Shown one piece after another: positions 8,624-19,058 of a stretch of 64,000 bases of DNA. Made by a program: the position numbers and the translations under genes. The notes under the pieces are model-generated. The model saw nothing but the letters and a program-made list of their open reading frames with translations, was not told the DNA's origin and made no database searches. Origin of the DNA: Flavobacterium crocinum (GTDB lineage Bacteria; Bacteroidota; Bacteroidia; Flavobacteriales; Flavobacteriaceae); NCBI RefSeq assembly GCF_003122385.1, contig NZ_CP029255.1, positions 5,146,001 to 5,210,000 on the forward strand. The letters are read 5' to 3'. The stretch's first letter is position 1; the number at the start of each line of letters is the position of its first letter.

Positions 8624-11600
8624 ATGAAAAAAATTTACTCTCAATGTTTAACGGTTTTTTATTTCTTTTTAATCCTGGTTATTGGTGTTAATGAAGTAAA
8701 TGCGCAAGTAATAAAACCGTTTAAAGAAAGAACTTCTTCTTATTCTCCTGCCAAAACAATCTATAAAATTAAAGGAGATTTTACGATGATAGGAAACACC
8801 AATCTTACTTTACAGAATTACGCTGTGGATAAAACAAATGGTTCAAATGCCATGGTTTATGTGGATAAAGACAATAATAATCAAACCCACAACTCTTCGG
8901 CAGCTACTTTAGATTTATTAAATGATAGTGGGGCAAAATTAACCAACTGTTATAATATCGTTTACGCTGGTTTGTATTGGACTGGAAGGGTTTCTGATGC
9001 TCTTGTAAGTCCTAATTCATTTACTGTAACTAAAAATGGAGTAACTAAGACTTTAGACAAAAGAAAAATCTTATTCAAAGGTCCAACCAGTAACAATTAT
9101 AATGAATTTACTGCTACTGATATTTATTTTCCAACAAATGCAGATAATAATATTTACACCGCTTATGCTGAAGTTACAGACTATGTAAGAAACAATGGAG
9201 TTGGTGAATATTTTGCCGCTAATATTGCGGCAACTGAAGGAGCTGATGGAGGCGATATAGGAAAATTTGCGGGTTGGGGCTTAGTTGTAGTTTATGAAAA
9301 CTCAGCAATGAAAAATAGAGACATTACTATTTTTGATGGTCATGCCTTTGTGAGTAATAATATTATTGCCAATTATACAATCCCGGTTTCCGGGTTTAAT
9401 TCTGTAACCTCAGGTCCTGTTGGTATTAAACTTGGTGTTATGGCTGGAGAGGGTGATGTAAATTATGCAGGGGACAACTTTACGATTCAGAAACTAAACA
9501 CTAACGAATATTTAGAATTAAGAACACCTGCGAATGATTATACTAATTTCTTTAATTCTTCTATCTACACAGGAGGAAATAATCGAAATCCGAACTTGGT
9601 TAATAATTCAGGAATTGACATTAGTATGTTTTACCTGCCAAATGAGAACAAAGATATTATTGGCAATAACCAAACCTCAACCTCTTTTAAATACGGGTCA
9701 AGAGTAGACAGTTATGCTATATTTTCTATCGTAATGGCTGTTGATGCCTACGTACCCGAAATTGAGGGGGTTCTTTCTGCTACAACTATTAATGGTAGTA
9801 ATGCCGGCGCAGGTCCATACACGGTTTTACCCGGTCAGGAACTTGGCTATAAAGTACAAATAAAAAATAAAGGTACTGAAGCGATACAAAATGGTAAACT
9901 TGTTATTCCAATTCCTTATAATGCTACATTTGTTTCCGGAAGCCTCGCAAAAACTATAAATTTTTCTCCGCTTCCTACTCCAAATTCATTGACATATGAA
10001 CCAACAATTGGTGCAAACGGATCAATAGTCTGGGATATAGGAACATTACCACTTCCTACAAATCCGGATACTGTTTTAGCAGAATTGTCATTCAAATTAA
10101 AATCTACAGAGAACTGTGCTTTGCTAAAAAATTCAAACTGTAACAATAGCATTCAGGTAAATGGTGTATTAAGTGGAAAAGGTGCAAATTCTACAGTAAC
10201 TGTAGCCGACAAATCTTTAATTTTAGGGTATACTAACTCTGGAAACTGTACAGGAACTTCTATATCAGCACCGCTTCAGACTACAATAGACTCAGCAAAT
10301 TATACCAATGCTAATTGTCAGGCAACACCGCCAACTATTGCATTTACTTTCTGTAATAATTCAATGACATCAATTCCGGTTACTGATGTAATAGGATCAT
10401 TTCCTACCGGATCTACATTCTATAATGCTTATCCTATAGCTGCAGGTACAACAACTCAATACACAATTAACAATCCGTTCCCTGCAACAGTTGGAACTTC
10501 AACGTATTATGCAATTCCTCCCGGAGGAGCTAACAGTGGTTGTTACTTTCAATTTACTATAACTGTTGAAAGTATTACAACTATGCCGACTGTTAACTCT
10601 CCTGTAAACTATTGTATTGGAGACACTGCGGTTGCATTAACTGCAATTCCAAGCAAACCTGAATATACATTATACTATTATCAAACAGCGACTTCTACAG
10701 CTCAGCAATCTATAACTCCTTCGACTACTACAGTAGGACAATTTACCTACTATGTTGCAGAAGGAAAAACAAATGCCTGTATTGGACCTAAAAAAGAGAT
10801 TGTAGTCAATGTAAATTCAAAACCAACACTTACGATAACGAATCCGCTACCTATTTGTGCTCTGGCAACTTCATTAGATTTAAGCGCTGCAAGTATTACT
10901 GCCGGAAGTACAACTGGCTTAACTTATACTTATTGGACTGATGCTACTGCGACTACGTCGTTTTCAAATTTTAATGCTGCAGTTCCCGGAACGTATTACA
11001 TTAAAGCAACAAACTCTTCTAATTGTTTTGACATAAAACCGGTAGTTGTTACAAAAAGTACCATTACAATCACAGAGTTAACAGCATCACATATTGATGT
11101 AAAATGTTTCAATCAATCTACGGGATCAATTACAGTAAACAATGCTTCTGGCGGGGTCGCTCCTTACACTTATTCATGGAAGAAGAACGGTACAACTTAT
11201 GAAGGTACTTCTCAAACTTTAAATAACTTAGGATTTGGAAATTATGAAGTTACCGCAACAGATGCAAATGGTTGTCAGGGAACATTAACAATTACTATCT
11301 CACAACCAACTGCGGCTTTAGCCCTTACAGATTCTTCTAAAACAGATGTTTCGTGTTTTGGCGCAAGCACTGGTTCTGTAACCGCAGGAACTGTATCGAA
11401 TGCTGTAGGAACTGTGATCTATTCCTGGAAAAATAGTGCCAATGTTGAAGTAGGAACGACAGCAACTGTTTCTAACCTTCCTGCCGGAACTTATATTTTG
11501 ACAGTAACGGATTCCTGCTCATCACAATCAAACACTGTGACAATCTCGCAACCAGGTGCAGCTTTAACCCTTACTGATTCTTCTAAAACAGATGTTTCTT

Positions 11601-14600
11601 GCTTTGGTGCAAGTACTGGTTCTGTAACAGCAGGAACTGTATCGAATGCTGTAGGAACTGTAAACTATTCATGGAAAAACAGTGCCAATGTTGAAGTAGG
11701 AACCACAGCAACTGTTTCAAACCTTGCTGCCGGAACTTATACTTTGACAGTAAAGGATTCTTGTTCTTCTCAATCAAATTCGGTAATAGTAATTCAGCCT
11801 ACTACTGTTTTAAGTTGTTCTGTAACACAGAACAAAGCTGTTACTTCGAATGGTTTAAGCAATGGTGAAGCAACTGTAACACCAATTGGCGGTAATGGCG
11901 ATTATACTTATTTATGGGACAATAATGAAACTACACAAACTGCTTTAGCATTAAGCGCAGGAACTCATTCTGTAACCGTAACCGATTCTAAAGGCTGTAC
12001 TACAACTTGTACCGTAACTATAACCCAACCAAATATACTTTCCTGTACTATTTCTCAGGACAGTACTGTAAAATGTTTTGGTGAGAACACTGGTAAAGCC
12101 ACTGTAACAGCTTTAGGAGGTAATGGAAATTATACTTATTTATGGGATAATGGTGAAACAACTGCGCAGGCTATTGCTTTAAGCGCAGGTTTACACACTG
12201 TAACTACAACTGATAAATTAGGTTATACCACTACTTGTACAGTTACAATTTCACAACCGCAAAATGCATTGAGTGCTATAAAAAGTCAAACTGATGTTAC
12301 CTGTGGTGGAGGAAATAACGGTTCTGCAACAGTAATTGTTTCAGGAGGAACAGCCGGATATACTTATAACTGGAATACAACTCCGGTTCAAACAACAGCG
12401 ACAGCAAATAATCTTACTTCAGGAAACTATACTGTTTTGATTACAGATGCAAATGGATGTAGTATTTCTGAATCGTTTACCATTCTTGATGGAGATACTG
12501 TTATTCCTGTAATAAATCCGTTACCGGAAACAACAACTATTAATTGTCCGGCTCAACCTGTTTTTGCACAAGCAACAGCTACTGATACTAATGGAAATAT
12601 CGCTTCATTAACTTACTTAGATAATACAACACCTGGAAATTGCGCTGGGTCTTATACGATAACAAGAACCTGGACTGCAGTTGATGCATGCGGAAATATA
12701 TCACTTCCCGTTAGTCAAACTATTGTTGTACAAGATACTACTGCTCCAACATGGACAACTCAGGCAGAAACTTTAGATAAAACAATTGAATGTAGTGATG
12801 CAACGGCTTTAACAGCAGCTCTGGCTTTGTTCCCAATTGCTTCTGATTCTTGTGATACTGATGTAACTAACATTGTAAAAGTAAGCGGTCCGTTTGTGGC
12901 TTCTGCTAATTGCAGCAATGCCGGAACTTATACCAATACATGGACTGTAACTGATGATTGTGGAAATGTGTCTGATACTTTCACACAAGTAATTACTATT
13001 CAGGATACTACTGCCCCAACATGGATAACTCAGGCTGGAACTTTAGATAAAACAATTGAATGTAGTGATGCAACGGCTTTAACAGCAGCTCTGGCTTTGT
13101 TCCCAATTGCTTCTGATTCTTGTGATACTGATGTAACTAACATTGTAAAAGTAAGCGGTCAGTTTGTGGCTTCTGCTAATTGCAGCAATGCTGGAACTTA
13201 TATCAATACATGGACTGTAACTGATGACTGTGGAAATGTGTCTGATACTTTCACACAAGTAATTACTATTCAGGATACTACTGCTCCAACATGGACAACT
13301 CAGGCAGAAACTTTAGATAAAACAATTGAATGTAGTGATGCAACGGCTTTAACAGCAGCTCTGGCTTTGTTCCCAATTGCTTCTGATTCTTGTGATACTG
13401 ATGTAACTAATATTGTAAAAGTAAGCGGTCCGTTTGTGGCTTCTGCTAATTGCAGCAATGCTGGAACTTATATCAATACATGGACTGTAACTGATGACTG
13501 TGGAAATGTGTCTGATACTTTCACACAAGTAATTACTATTCAGGATACTACTGCCCCAATATTTACAAGTAATCTTCCTTCTGATATTGAAGTATCTTGC
13601 GACGTTGTTCCTGAGCCTGCTGAAATGACAGCTTCAGATAATTGTAATGGCGATTTACCAATCGTATTTACTGAAACAAAATCGGATATCGTAAATGGCT
13701 GCACTTCTAATTATACTTTGACACGTATCTGGAAAACCAGCGATTGTGCCGGAAACACAACTTCGCATACTCAAATTATTAAAGTAAAAGATACAACTCC
13801 TCCAACAGGAACTGTTCCTGCAAATGTAACTAATTTAGCTAGTATTGACTTGATTCCGGTTGGAAGTCCTACAGATATTAAAGATGCTGCAGATAATTGC
13901 AGTCCAACAGTAAATATTATGGTAACAGATACGAATACTCCATGTGATGGAAACGTAACTATTATAACCAGAACGTACACATTAACAGATTGTGCAGGAA
14001 ATAAAACGGAACTAACTCAGACTTTCAGTGTAAATTGTAAAGTTAAAAAAGTCATTGTTGCTAATGATGACAGTGCTGGTCCAATTGCCGGAGTAAATCA
14101 CACTACTACAAACGTTTTGAATGTATTTTCAAATGATACTCTTGATGGTAATGCAGTAAATCCTTCAAATGTTATTCTTACAACAGTTACTCCTAATGAT
14201 TATTTACATCTAAATCCTGATGGCTCTATAGATGTATTACCAAATGCTCCAGTTGGAACATTAACTATGGTATATCAAATTTGTGAAGCTGCTCAGACAG
14301 ATAACTGTGATACAGCAACGGTTAATATTACAATCGAGGCACCAAAAATGATTGTTACAGCAACACCAATATGTGTTAATGATGTTCCATACATAGACTA
14401 TGTGGTTACTCCCATAAACTTTACTCCTGTTGATGGTGTAACAATTACTTGGGCTGACAGCAATAACAATGTAGTTACAACTATGACAGAGTTACCTCTA
14501 AGTGGTCGAGTATTATGGCCTGGAGCAGTTGTTGACGGAAATGGAAAAGGAATCGACTGGCCGGGATGGATTTTTGAAAACAACAAATGGATTCAGGGAG

Positions 14601-15922
14601 CAGACGGATTCGAAAAATTACGTCCAACAGTTAATTTGACAATTTCACTAAATCCAAGTGAAACGATTACAATTAACTACCCTCCTTCTGATCCTTATTG
14701 TACTTCAAGACCAACATTTGCAATTGTTGCCAACGATGATAATCCGCCAGCAATTTCTGTACCTTCGACAGCTACAAATGTGATTAATGTTTTCACTAAT
14801 GATACATTGAATAATACTGTAGTAAATCCTGCCGATGTAACATTAACGACGGTTACACCAGATCCCAAAGGAGTACTGACTTTAAATGCAGACGGATCTG
14901 TAACTGTTGCCGCCAACGCACCTGTGGGAACTTACACTTTAACGTATCAAATTTGTGAAAAAGCCGATGTAGGAAACTGTGATACTGCTATCGTAACTGT
15001 TATTGTTCAGGATGCTCCGGCTCCTCCAACTCCGGTTGTAGCAAATGATGACAATTATAACAATATTGGATGCAACACTTTTGGAGTTGTAGGTAATGTA
15101 TTGAGCAATGATTTAAAAGGAGCTGTTCCTGCAACACTTCAATTAGTTGACTTTACACTTATTACCCAAAATGGTGACAAAACAAATCCAAACATTACAA
15201 TAGACAATTCCGGAAATGTAACGATTTCAAGTTTAACACCAGCAGGAACTTACATTTACAGCTATAGAATTTGTGATAAATTAAGCAATCAAAATTGCGA
15301 TACAGCAACCGTAACGATTGTTGTAGTTCCAAATGGAGTAACACAAATAAGCAGCGAAGCTTGTACTGATGATTCATCCTTGATTAACCTTACCAGTTTA
15401 CTTCCGGAGGGTAGTCCAATTACGGGAACCTGGATTGATAAAAACAACTCAAATGCATTGCAGGGAAGTGTACTTAATCCTTTTGGTCTTGCGCTTGGAA
15501 ATTATGCTTTCGAATATTTAATAGCCGACGAAAAATGTCCAAGAAGTATTGTCCTTAATATGGAAGTAAATGATGACTGTAAAGTTTTGGCTTGTGGAAA
15601 AGTTCTTGCTCACAATGCATTTTCTCCTAACGGAGATGACAAGAATGATATCTTCAAAATTGACAATATTGATGACACAACCTGTTATCCGGGCAATACC
15701 GTTGAAATATATAATCGTTGGGGAATCTTAGTTTTTGAAACCACTAATTATAACAATACGACTAATTTCTTTGATGGTACATCAAGAGGAAGAACCACTA
15801 TCAAACAGTCTGATGGATTACCAACCGGAACTTATTTTTACATCATCAATTATAAGTCTTTAGATGGAAACAATACTATTCAGGAAAATAAACTTGACGG
15901 TTATTTATACCTATCAAGATAA
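8624..15922 (+). CDS. Giant T9SS surface protein with SprB-type repeats and type B sorting domain
   Basis: The 2432-residue protein has a signal peptide (1-28, ending VNAQ). An N-terminal adhesin-like beta-rich region (about 30-370) is followed by a DUF11-like segment (about 390-500). Repeats of the SprB family (GSITV..GG..PYTYSW..NLxxGxYxVTVTDxxGC) run from about 815 to 1270. Three nearly identical 90-residue repeats occupy 1371-1640, followed by cadherin/Ig-like modules with FxNDT motifs. The C-terminal type B (gliding-motility-associated) sorting domain begins HNAFSPNGDDKNDIF near 2330 and ends GYLYLSR. It should pass the T9SS and be displayed or released at the cell surface, in adhesion or motility. 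SprB itself is larger, so this is an SprB-like paralogue. The downstream PorP/SprF gene is the usual partner of such proteins. Confidence 0.88.
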   Translation: MKKIYSQCLTVFYFFLILVIGVNEVNAQVIKPFKERTSSYSPAKTIYKIKGDFTMIGNTNLTLQNYAVDKTNGSNAMVYVDKDNNNQTHNSSAATLDLLNDSGAKLTNCYNIVYAGLYWTGRVSDALVSPNSFTVTKNGVTKTLDKRKILFKGPTSNNYNEFTATDIYFPTNADNNIYTAYAEVTDYVRNNGVGEYFAANIAATEGADGGDIGKFAGWGLVVVYENSAMKNRDITIFDGHAFVSNNIIANYTIPVSGFNSVTSGPVGIKLGVMAGEGDVNYAGDNFTIQKLNTNEYLELRTPANDYTNFFNSSIYTGGNNRNPNLVNNSGIDISMFYLPNENKDIIGNNQTSTSFKYGSRVDSYAIFSIVMAVDAYVPEIEGVLSATTINGSNAGAGPYTVLPGQELGYKVQIKNKGTEAIQNGKLVIPIPYNATFVSGSLAKTINFSPLPTPNSLTYEPTIGANGSIVWDIGTLPLPTNPDTVLAELSFKLKSTENCALLKNSNCNNSIQVNGVLSGKGANSTVTVADKSLILGYTNSGNCTGTSISAPLQTTIDSANYTNANCQATPPTIAFTFCNNSMTSIPVTDVIGSFPTGSTFYNAYPIAAGTTTQYTINNPFPATVGTSTYYAIPPGGANSGCYFQFTITVESITTMPTVNSPVNYCIGDTAVALTAIPSKPEYTLYYYQTATSTAQQSITPSTTTVGQFTYYVAEGKTNACIGPKKEIVVNVNSKPTLTITNPLPICALATSLDLSAASITAGSTTGLTYTYWTDATATTSFSNFNAAVPGTYYIKATNSSNCFDIKPVVVTKSTITITELTASHIDVKCFNQSTGSITVNNASGGVAPYTYSWKKNGTTYEGTSQTLNNLGFGNYEVTATDANGCQGTLTITISQPTAALALTDSSKTDVSCFGASTGSVTAGTVSNAVGTVIYSWKNSANVEVGTTATVSNLPAGTYILTVTDSCSSQSNTVTISQPGAALTLTDSSKTDVSCFGASTGSVTAGTVSNAVGTVNYSWKNSANVEVGTTATVSNLAAGTYTLTVKDSCSSQSNSVIVIQPTTVLSCSVTQNKAVTSNGLSNGEATVTPIGGNGDYTYLWDNNETTQTALALSAGTHSVTVTDSKGCTTTCTVTITQPNILSCTISQDSTVKCFGENTGKATVTALGGNGNYTYLWDNGETTAQAIALSAGLHTVTTTDKLGYTTTCTVTISQPQNALSAIKSQTDVTCGGGNNGSATVIVSGGTAGYTYNWNTTPVQTTATANNLTSGNYTVLITDANGCSISESFTILDGDTVIPVINPLPETTTINCPAQPVFAQATATDTNGNIASLTYLDNTTPGNCAGSYTITRTWTAVDACGNISLPVSQTIVVQDTTAPTWTTQAETLDKTIECSDATALTAALALFPIASDSCDTDVTNIVKVSGPFVASANCSNAGTYTNTWTVTDDCGNVSDTFTQVITIQDTTAPTWITQAGTLDKTIECSDATALTAALALFPIASDSCDTDVTNIVKVSGQFVASANCSNAGTYINTWTVTDDCGNVSDTFTQVITIQDTTAPTWTTQAETLDKTIECSDATALTAALALFPIASDSCDTDVTNIVKVSGPFVASANCSNAGTYINTWTVTDDCGNVSDTFTQVITIQDTTAPIFTSNLPSDIEVSCDVVPEPAEMTASDNCNGDLPIVFTETKSDIVNGCTSNYTLTRIWKTSDCAGNTTSHTQIIKVKDTTPPTGTVPANVTNLASIDLIPVGSPTDIKDAADNCSPTVNIMVTDTNTPCDGNVTIITRTYTLTDCAGNKTELTQTFSVNCKVKKVIVANDDSAGPIAGVNHTTTNVLNVFSNDTLDGNAVNPSNVILTTVTPNDYLHLNPDGSIDVLPNAPVGTLTMVYQICEAAQTDNCDTATVNITIEAPKMIVTATPICVNDVPYIDYVVTPINFTPVDGVTITWADSNNNVVTTMTELPLSGRVLWPGAVVDGNGKGIDWPGWIFENNKWIQGADGFEKLRPTVNLTISLNPSETITINYPPSDPYCTSRPTFAIVANDDNPPAISVPSTATNVINVFTNDTLNNTVVNPADVTLTTVTPDPKGVLTLNADGSVTVAANAPVGTYTLTYQICEKADVGNCDTAIVTVIVQDAPAPPTPVVANDDNYNNIGCNTFGVVGNVLSNDLKGAVPATLQLVDFTLITQNGDKTNPNITIDNSGNVTISSLTPAGTYIYSYRICDKLSNQNCDTATVTIVVVPNGVTQISSEACTDDSSLINLTSLLPEGSPITGTWIDKNNSNALQGSVLNPFGLALGNYAFEYLIADEKCPRSIVLNMEVNDDCKVLACGKVLAHNAFSPNGDDKNDIFKIDNIDDTTCYPGNTVEIYNRWGILVFETTNYNNTTNFFDGTSRGRTTIKQSDGLPTGTYFYIINYKSLDGNNTIQENKLDGYLYLSR
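11314..11808 (+). repeat. Two near-identical 246-base SprB-type repeat units
   Basis: The segment starting near the LTDSSKTDVSCFGAS coding region recurs exactly 246 bases later (ATTCTTCTAA at 11331 and again at 11577), an 82-residue repeat. The DNA of the two copies is highly similar, so duplication is recent or maintained by recombination. Confidence 0.8.
12734..13543 (+). repeat. Three tandem 270-base units in the adhesin gene
   Basis: Units 12734-13003, 13004-13273 and 13274-13543 encode 90 residues each (DTTAPTWxTQ ... TQVITIQ). By direct comparison unit 1 differs from unit 2 at 8 positions and from unit 3 at 4, and units 2 and 3 differ at 6. All units remain in frame, so gain or loss of one would shorten or lengthen the protein without breaking it. 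Confidence 0.95.
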
Positions 15923-15991
15923 TAATTTAAGCAAAAAAACATAACACACTCTTTTACAGAATATTAAACAAAAACAGACAGAAATTTTGCT

Positions 15992-15999
15992 TAATTTTG
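15992..15999 (+). promoter_or_regulatory. Possible -7 element before the porP/sprF-like gene
   Basis: TAATTTTG matches TAnnTTTG in the 146-base gap after the giant gene, 70 bases before the next ATG. It lacks a clear -33 TTTG. It suggests separate or additional transcription of the PorP/SprF-like and OmpA genes. Confidence 0.3.
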
Positions 16000-16068
16000 A
16001 ACAAAAGAATGCATTGATTTTCAATACATTAAAAAATCGGTGGTAATAATTAAAATAATAAATCTATT

Positions 16069-16980
16069 ATGAGAACAAAATTATTTTTAATCGTCATTCT
16101 GTTAGTTACATATCATGGGTATACACAGCAAGATGCACAGTTTACCCAGTATATGTACAATACCATAAACATAAACCCTGCTTATGCAGGCTCTCGAGGC
16201 ACATTAAGCATTTTTGCTTTACACCGTGACCAATGGGTTGGATTGGACGGAGCTCCCAAAACCAATACAATTTCTATTAATACACCAATCAATAACAGTA
16301 ATATAGGACTTGGTGTTTCGCTGGTGAATGATAAAATTGGACCTACAAACGAAAATCAATTTTCTGTAGATCTCTCCTATAGTGTTCCAACATCAGAAGA
16401 CTGGAAACTTTCTTTCGGTATAAAAGGGACAGCTGATATCTTTAATCTGGATATCGATAAACTGAATCCTGAAACAGCCGGTGATCCACAGTTTCAAAAC
16501 TTAAATAATGATTTCTCTCCAAATATAGGAGCCGGGGTTTACTGGCATTCCAGCAAAGCCTACATTGGTTTATCTGTTCCTAATTTTATTCAGACCAATC
16601 GTTATGATGATAATGATGTAGCCATTTATAAAGACAAAATAAACTACTACTTAATTGGAGGCTATGTTTTTGATTTTTCTCAGGAAATAAAATTTAAACC
16701 TGCGGTACTAACAAAAATGGTCGAAGGAGCACCGCTTCAGGTTGACGTATCTGCAAACTTCATGTTTTTTGAAAAACTTACTTTGGGTGTTGCTTACAGA
16801 TGGGATGCTGCAGTAAGTGCAATGGCAGGCTTTCAGGTTACTGACGGACTATATATTGGCTATGGTTTTGATCAGGAAACGACCAGACTAAGAAACTATA
16901 ATTCGGGCTCACATGAGATTTTCCTGCGCTATGAGTTCTTCAAAAACAATGGTAAAATAACAACTCCTCGTTTCTTCTAA
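16069..16980 (+). CDS. PorP/SprF family T9SS outer-membrane protein
   Basis: The 303-residue protein has a signal peptide (about 1-20) and the PorP/SprF family signature QDAQFTQYMYNTININPAYAG (about 21-41) followed by alternating beta-strand sequence and a C-terminal segment ending RYEFFKNNGKITTPRFF. SprF-like proteins form outer-membrane beta barrels that help deliver or anchor a cognate type B-sorted substrate. The gene directly follows such a substrate, so it is very likely its dedicated partner. Length is normal for the family. Confidence 0.9.
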   Translation: MRTKLFLIVILLVTYHGYTQQDAQFTQYMYNTININPAYAGSRGTLSIFALHRDQWVGLDGAPKTNTISINTPINNSNIGLGVSLVNDKIGPTNENQFSVDLSYSVPTSEDWKLSFGIKGTADIFNLDIDKLNPETAGDPQFQNLNNDFSPNIGAGVYWHSSKAYIGLSVPNFIQTNRYDDNDVAIYKDKINYYLIGGYVFDFSQEIKFKPAVLTKMVEGAPLQVDVSANFMFFEKLTLGVAYRWDAAVSAMAGFQVTDGLYIGYGFDQETTRLRNYNSGSHEIFLRYEFFKNNGKITTPRFF

Positions 16981-16991
16981 AAAATTGTATC

Positions 16992-18935
16992 ATGAAAAAC
17001 TATACACTACTTTTCCTAACCATTATAAGTTCTTTTTCATTTAGTACTTATGCACAAAAGGCAAAAATAAATTCCGGTGATAAGAAATATGATAATTACG
17101 CCTATGTTGATGCTATTAAAACCTATGAAAAAGTAGCTAATAAAGGTTACAAATCAGAAGATATGTTTAAAAAATTAGGTAACGCCTATTATTTTAATTC
17201 CAATTTTGAAGGTGCTGCAAAATGGTATGGTGAACTGTTTGCTATGAATACTACTGTCGAACCGGAGTACTATTACAGATATGCCCAATCACTAAAATCA
17301 ACTGGAGATATTAGTAAAGCTAATAAAATGTTTGAAGAATTTAAGGCAAAATCAAAAAACGATTCGAGAGCCAAATTTTATAAAGAAGATGTAAATTACT
17401 TGGAACAGATTAAAGCTAATTCAGGAAGATATAAAGTTGAAGATGCAGGAATAAACAGCAAATATTCAGACTACGGATCATACGTTTATAACAACAAAAT
17501 TTACTTTGCATCAGCAAGAGATACGGGAAATTTTACACAGCGCAAACACAAGTGGACTGGTGAATATTTTACAAATATTTATAATGCTGACGTAAATCCT
17601 GAAACCGGAAACGCCGGAAAAGTAAACAAATTCAAATCAGCTATTAATACCAAATTTCATGAAGCAGCTCCTGTTTTTACTAAAGACGGAAAAACAGTTT
17701 ATTTTACCAGAAACAATTACATAGACGGAAAAAAAGGAAAAGATGAGCATAAAATTACTTTGATCAAAATCTACAAAGCGACTTTAGACGAAAAAAATAA
17801 ATGGAATAATATTACAGAACTACCTTTCAATAGTGATAATTACAGCGTTGGTCATCCTGCTTTAAGCCCTGACGAGAAAACATTATACTTTTCTTCTGAT
17901 ATGCCGGGTTCTATTGGACAATCTGATTTATATAAAGTTACTATCAATCCGAACGGTGGATACGGTACGCCTGAAAATCTAGGAAACGAAATTAATACTG
18001 AAGGAAAAGAAACCTACCCATTTGTTACCAATGAAAATGAAATTTACTTTTCATCTGATGGTCATCCGGGATTAGGAGGTCTGGACGTTTTTGTTGCTAC
18101 TATTGAAGATGATGGAAAAATCAGTAATGTTCAAAATGTTGGTGGTGACATCAACTCGCCTAAAGATGATTTTGCTTATATAATTGACACTAGTACTAGA
18201 AGAGGCTTTTTCAGCTCCAATAAAGATGGCGGACAAGGTTCTGACGATATTTATAAATTTCTGGAAACCAAAAGGCTTAAATGTATTCAGGAACTGGAAG
18301 GTATAGTAACTGATTTGGACACGGGAACCATTTTACCCGGAGCAAAAGTTACTTTATTTGACAATCAAATGAATGTTAAAAACTCAACTGTTACTGATAA
18401 TTACGGAAAATATACATTTCCTGTAGATTGTGGTAAAGCCTATTTAGTAAGAGCAGAAAAACCAGAATATACCACAAAAGAATTAAGTGTAACTATTTCA
18501 AAAACGACAGGAAAAACTACTTTACCAATTGCATTAGAAAAATCAACCTGTAAAGTTACTGTTGGAGATGATTTAGGTAAATGTTTTGGAATTAAAATGA
18601 TTTATTTCGATTTGGATAAATCAAATATTAGAACTGAAGCGGCTTTAGATCTGGAAAAAATATTAGTAGTTCTAAATGAATATCCAACCATGAAACTTGA
18701 TATTCGTTCGCATACAGATAGCAGAGCGACTCATCAATACAATGAAGCTTTATCTGACCGAAGAGCAAAATCAACAATCAAATGGTTAATTAAAAATGGA
18801 ATAGCACCAAATAGATTAACAGGAAAAGGCTTTGGAGAAACACAACTCGTAAACAAATGTGCCGATGGAGTTAAATGTACAGAAGAAGAACATCAGGCCA
18901 ATAGAAGAAGTGAATTTATAATTACAGCATTATAA
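16992..18935 (+). CDS. OmpA-family protein with WD40-like (PD40) repeats
   Basis: The 647-residue protein starts with a signal peptide (to TYAQ, about 22). TPR-like helices follow (about 30-140), then PD40/beta-propeller repeats (for example HPALSPDEKTLYFSSDMPG near 300 and NEIYFSSDGHPGLGG near 350). A CarboxypepD-regulatory-like domain (about 435-510) precedes the C-terminal OmpA peptidoglycan-binding domain (IYFDLDKSNIRTEAALDLEKI, then HTDSRATHQYNEALSDRRA). This architecture is common next to SprF-like genes and probably anchors the exported complex to the cell wall. It begins 11 bases after the PorP/SprF gene, so they are co-transcribed. Confidence 0.9.
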   Translation: MKNYTLLFLTIISSFSFSTYAQKAKINSGDKKYDNYAYVDAIKTYEKVANKGYKSEDMFKKLGNAYYFNSNFEGAAKWYGELFAMNTTVEPEYYYRYAQSLKSTGDISKANKMFEEFKAKSKNDSRAKFYKEDVNYLEQIKANSGRYKVEDAGINSKYSDYGSYVYNNKIYFASARDTGNFTQRKHKWTGEYFTNIYNADVNPETGNAGKVNKFKSAINTKFHEAAPVFTKDGKTVYFTRNNYIDGKKGKDEHKITLIKIYKATLDEKNKWNNITELPFNSDNYSVGHPALSPDEKTLYFSSDMPGSIGQSDLYKVTINPNGGYGTPENLGNEINTEGKETYPFVTNENEIYFSSDGHPGLGGLDVFVATIEDDGKISNVQNVGGDINSPKDDFAYIIDTSTRRGFFSSNKDGGQGSDDIYKFLETKRLKCIQELEGIVTDLDTGTILPGAKVTLFDNQMNVKNSTVTDNYGKYTFPVDCGKAYLVRAEKPEYTTKELSVTISKTTGKTTLPIALEKSTCKVTVGDDLGKCFGIKMIYFDLDKSNIRTEAALDLEKILVVLNEYPTMKLDIRSHTDSRATHQYNEALSDRRAKSTIKWLIKNGIAPNRLTGKGFGETQLVNKCADGVKCTEEEHQANRRSEFIITAL

Positions 18936-18957
18936 AACCAAAAACTATCTAACCACT

Positions 18958-18988
18958 AAAACTGCTTGTTATCACAGGCAGTTTTTTT
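18958..18988 (+). terminator. Terminator of the adhesin/porP/ompA operon
   Basis: AAAACTGC (18958-18965) pairs with GCAGTTTT (18978-18985) and is followed by more T residues. It lies 23 bases after the OmpA gene stop. Confidence 0.75.
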
Positions 18989-18994
18989 ATAATT

Positions 18995-19028
18995 AAAAAG
19001 TCGTTACAACTCTATGAATTGCAACGAC
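18995..19028 (-). terminator. Terminator of the CAP-domain gene
   Basis: On the minus strand GTCGTTGCAA (19028-19019) pairs with TTGTAACGAC (19009-19000) with one mismatch and is followed by five T residues (18999-18995). It sits just past the stop of the leftward CAP gene. Confidence 0.7.
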
Positions 19029-19058
19029 CTCTAAAAAACCAACCTGTTCAATATACGT

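Noticed and set aside
12734..13543. CRISPR-like regular repeats
   Set aside because: The unit is 270 bases, contiguous, without spacers, and codes in frame for protein repeats.
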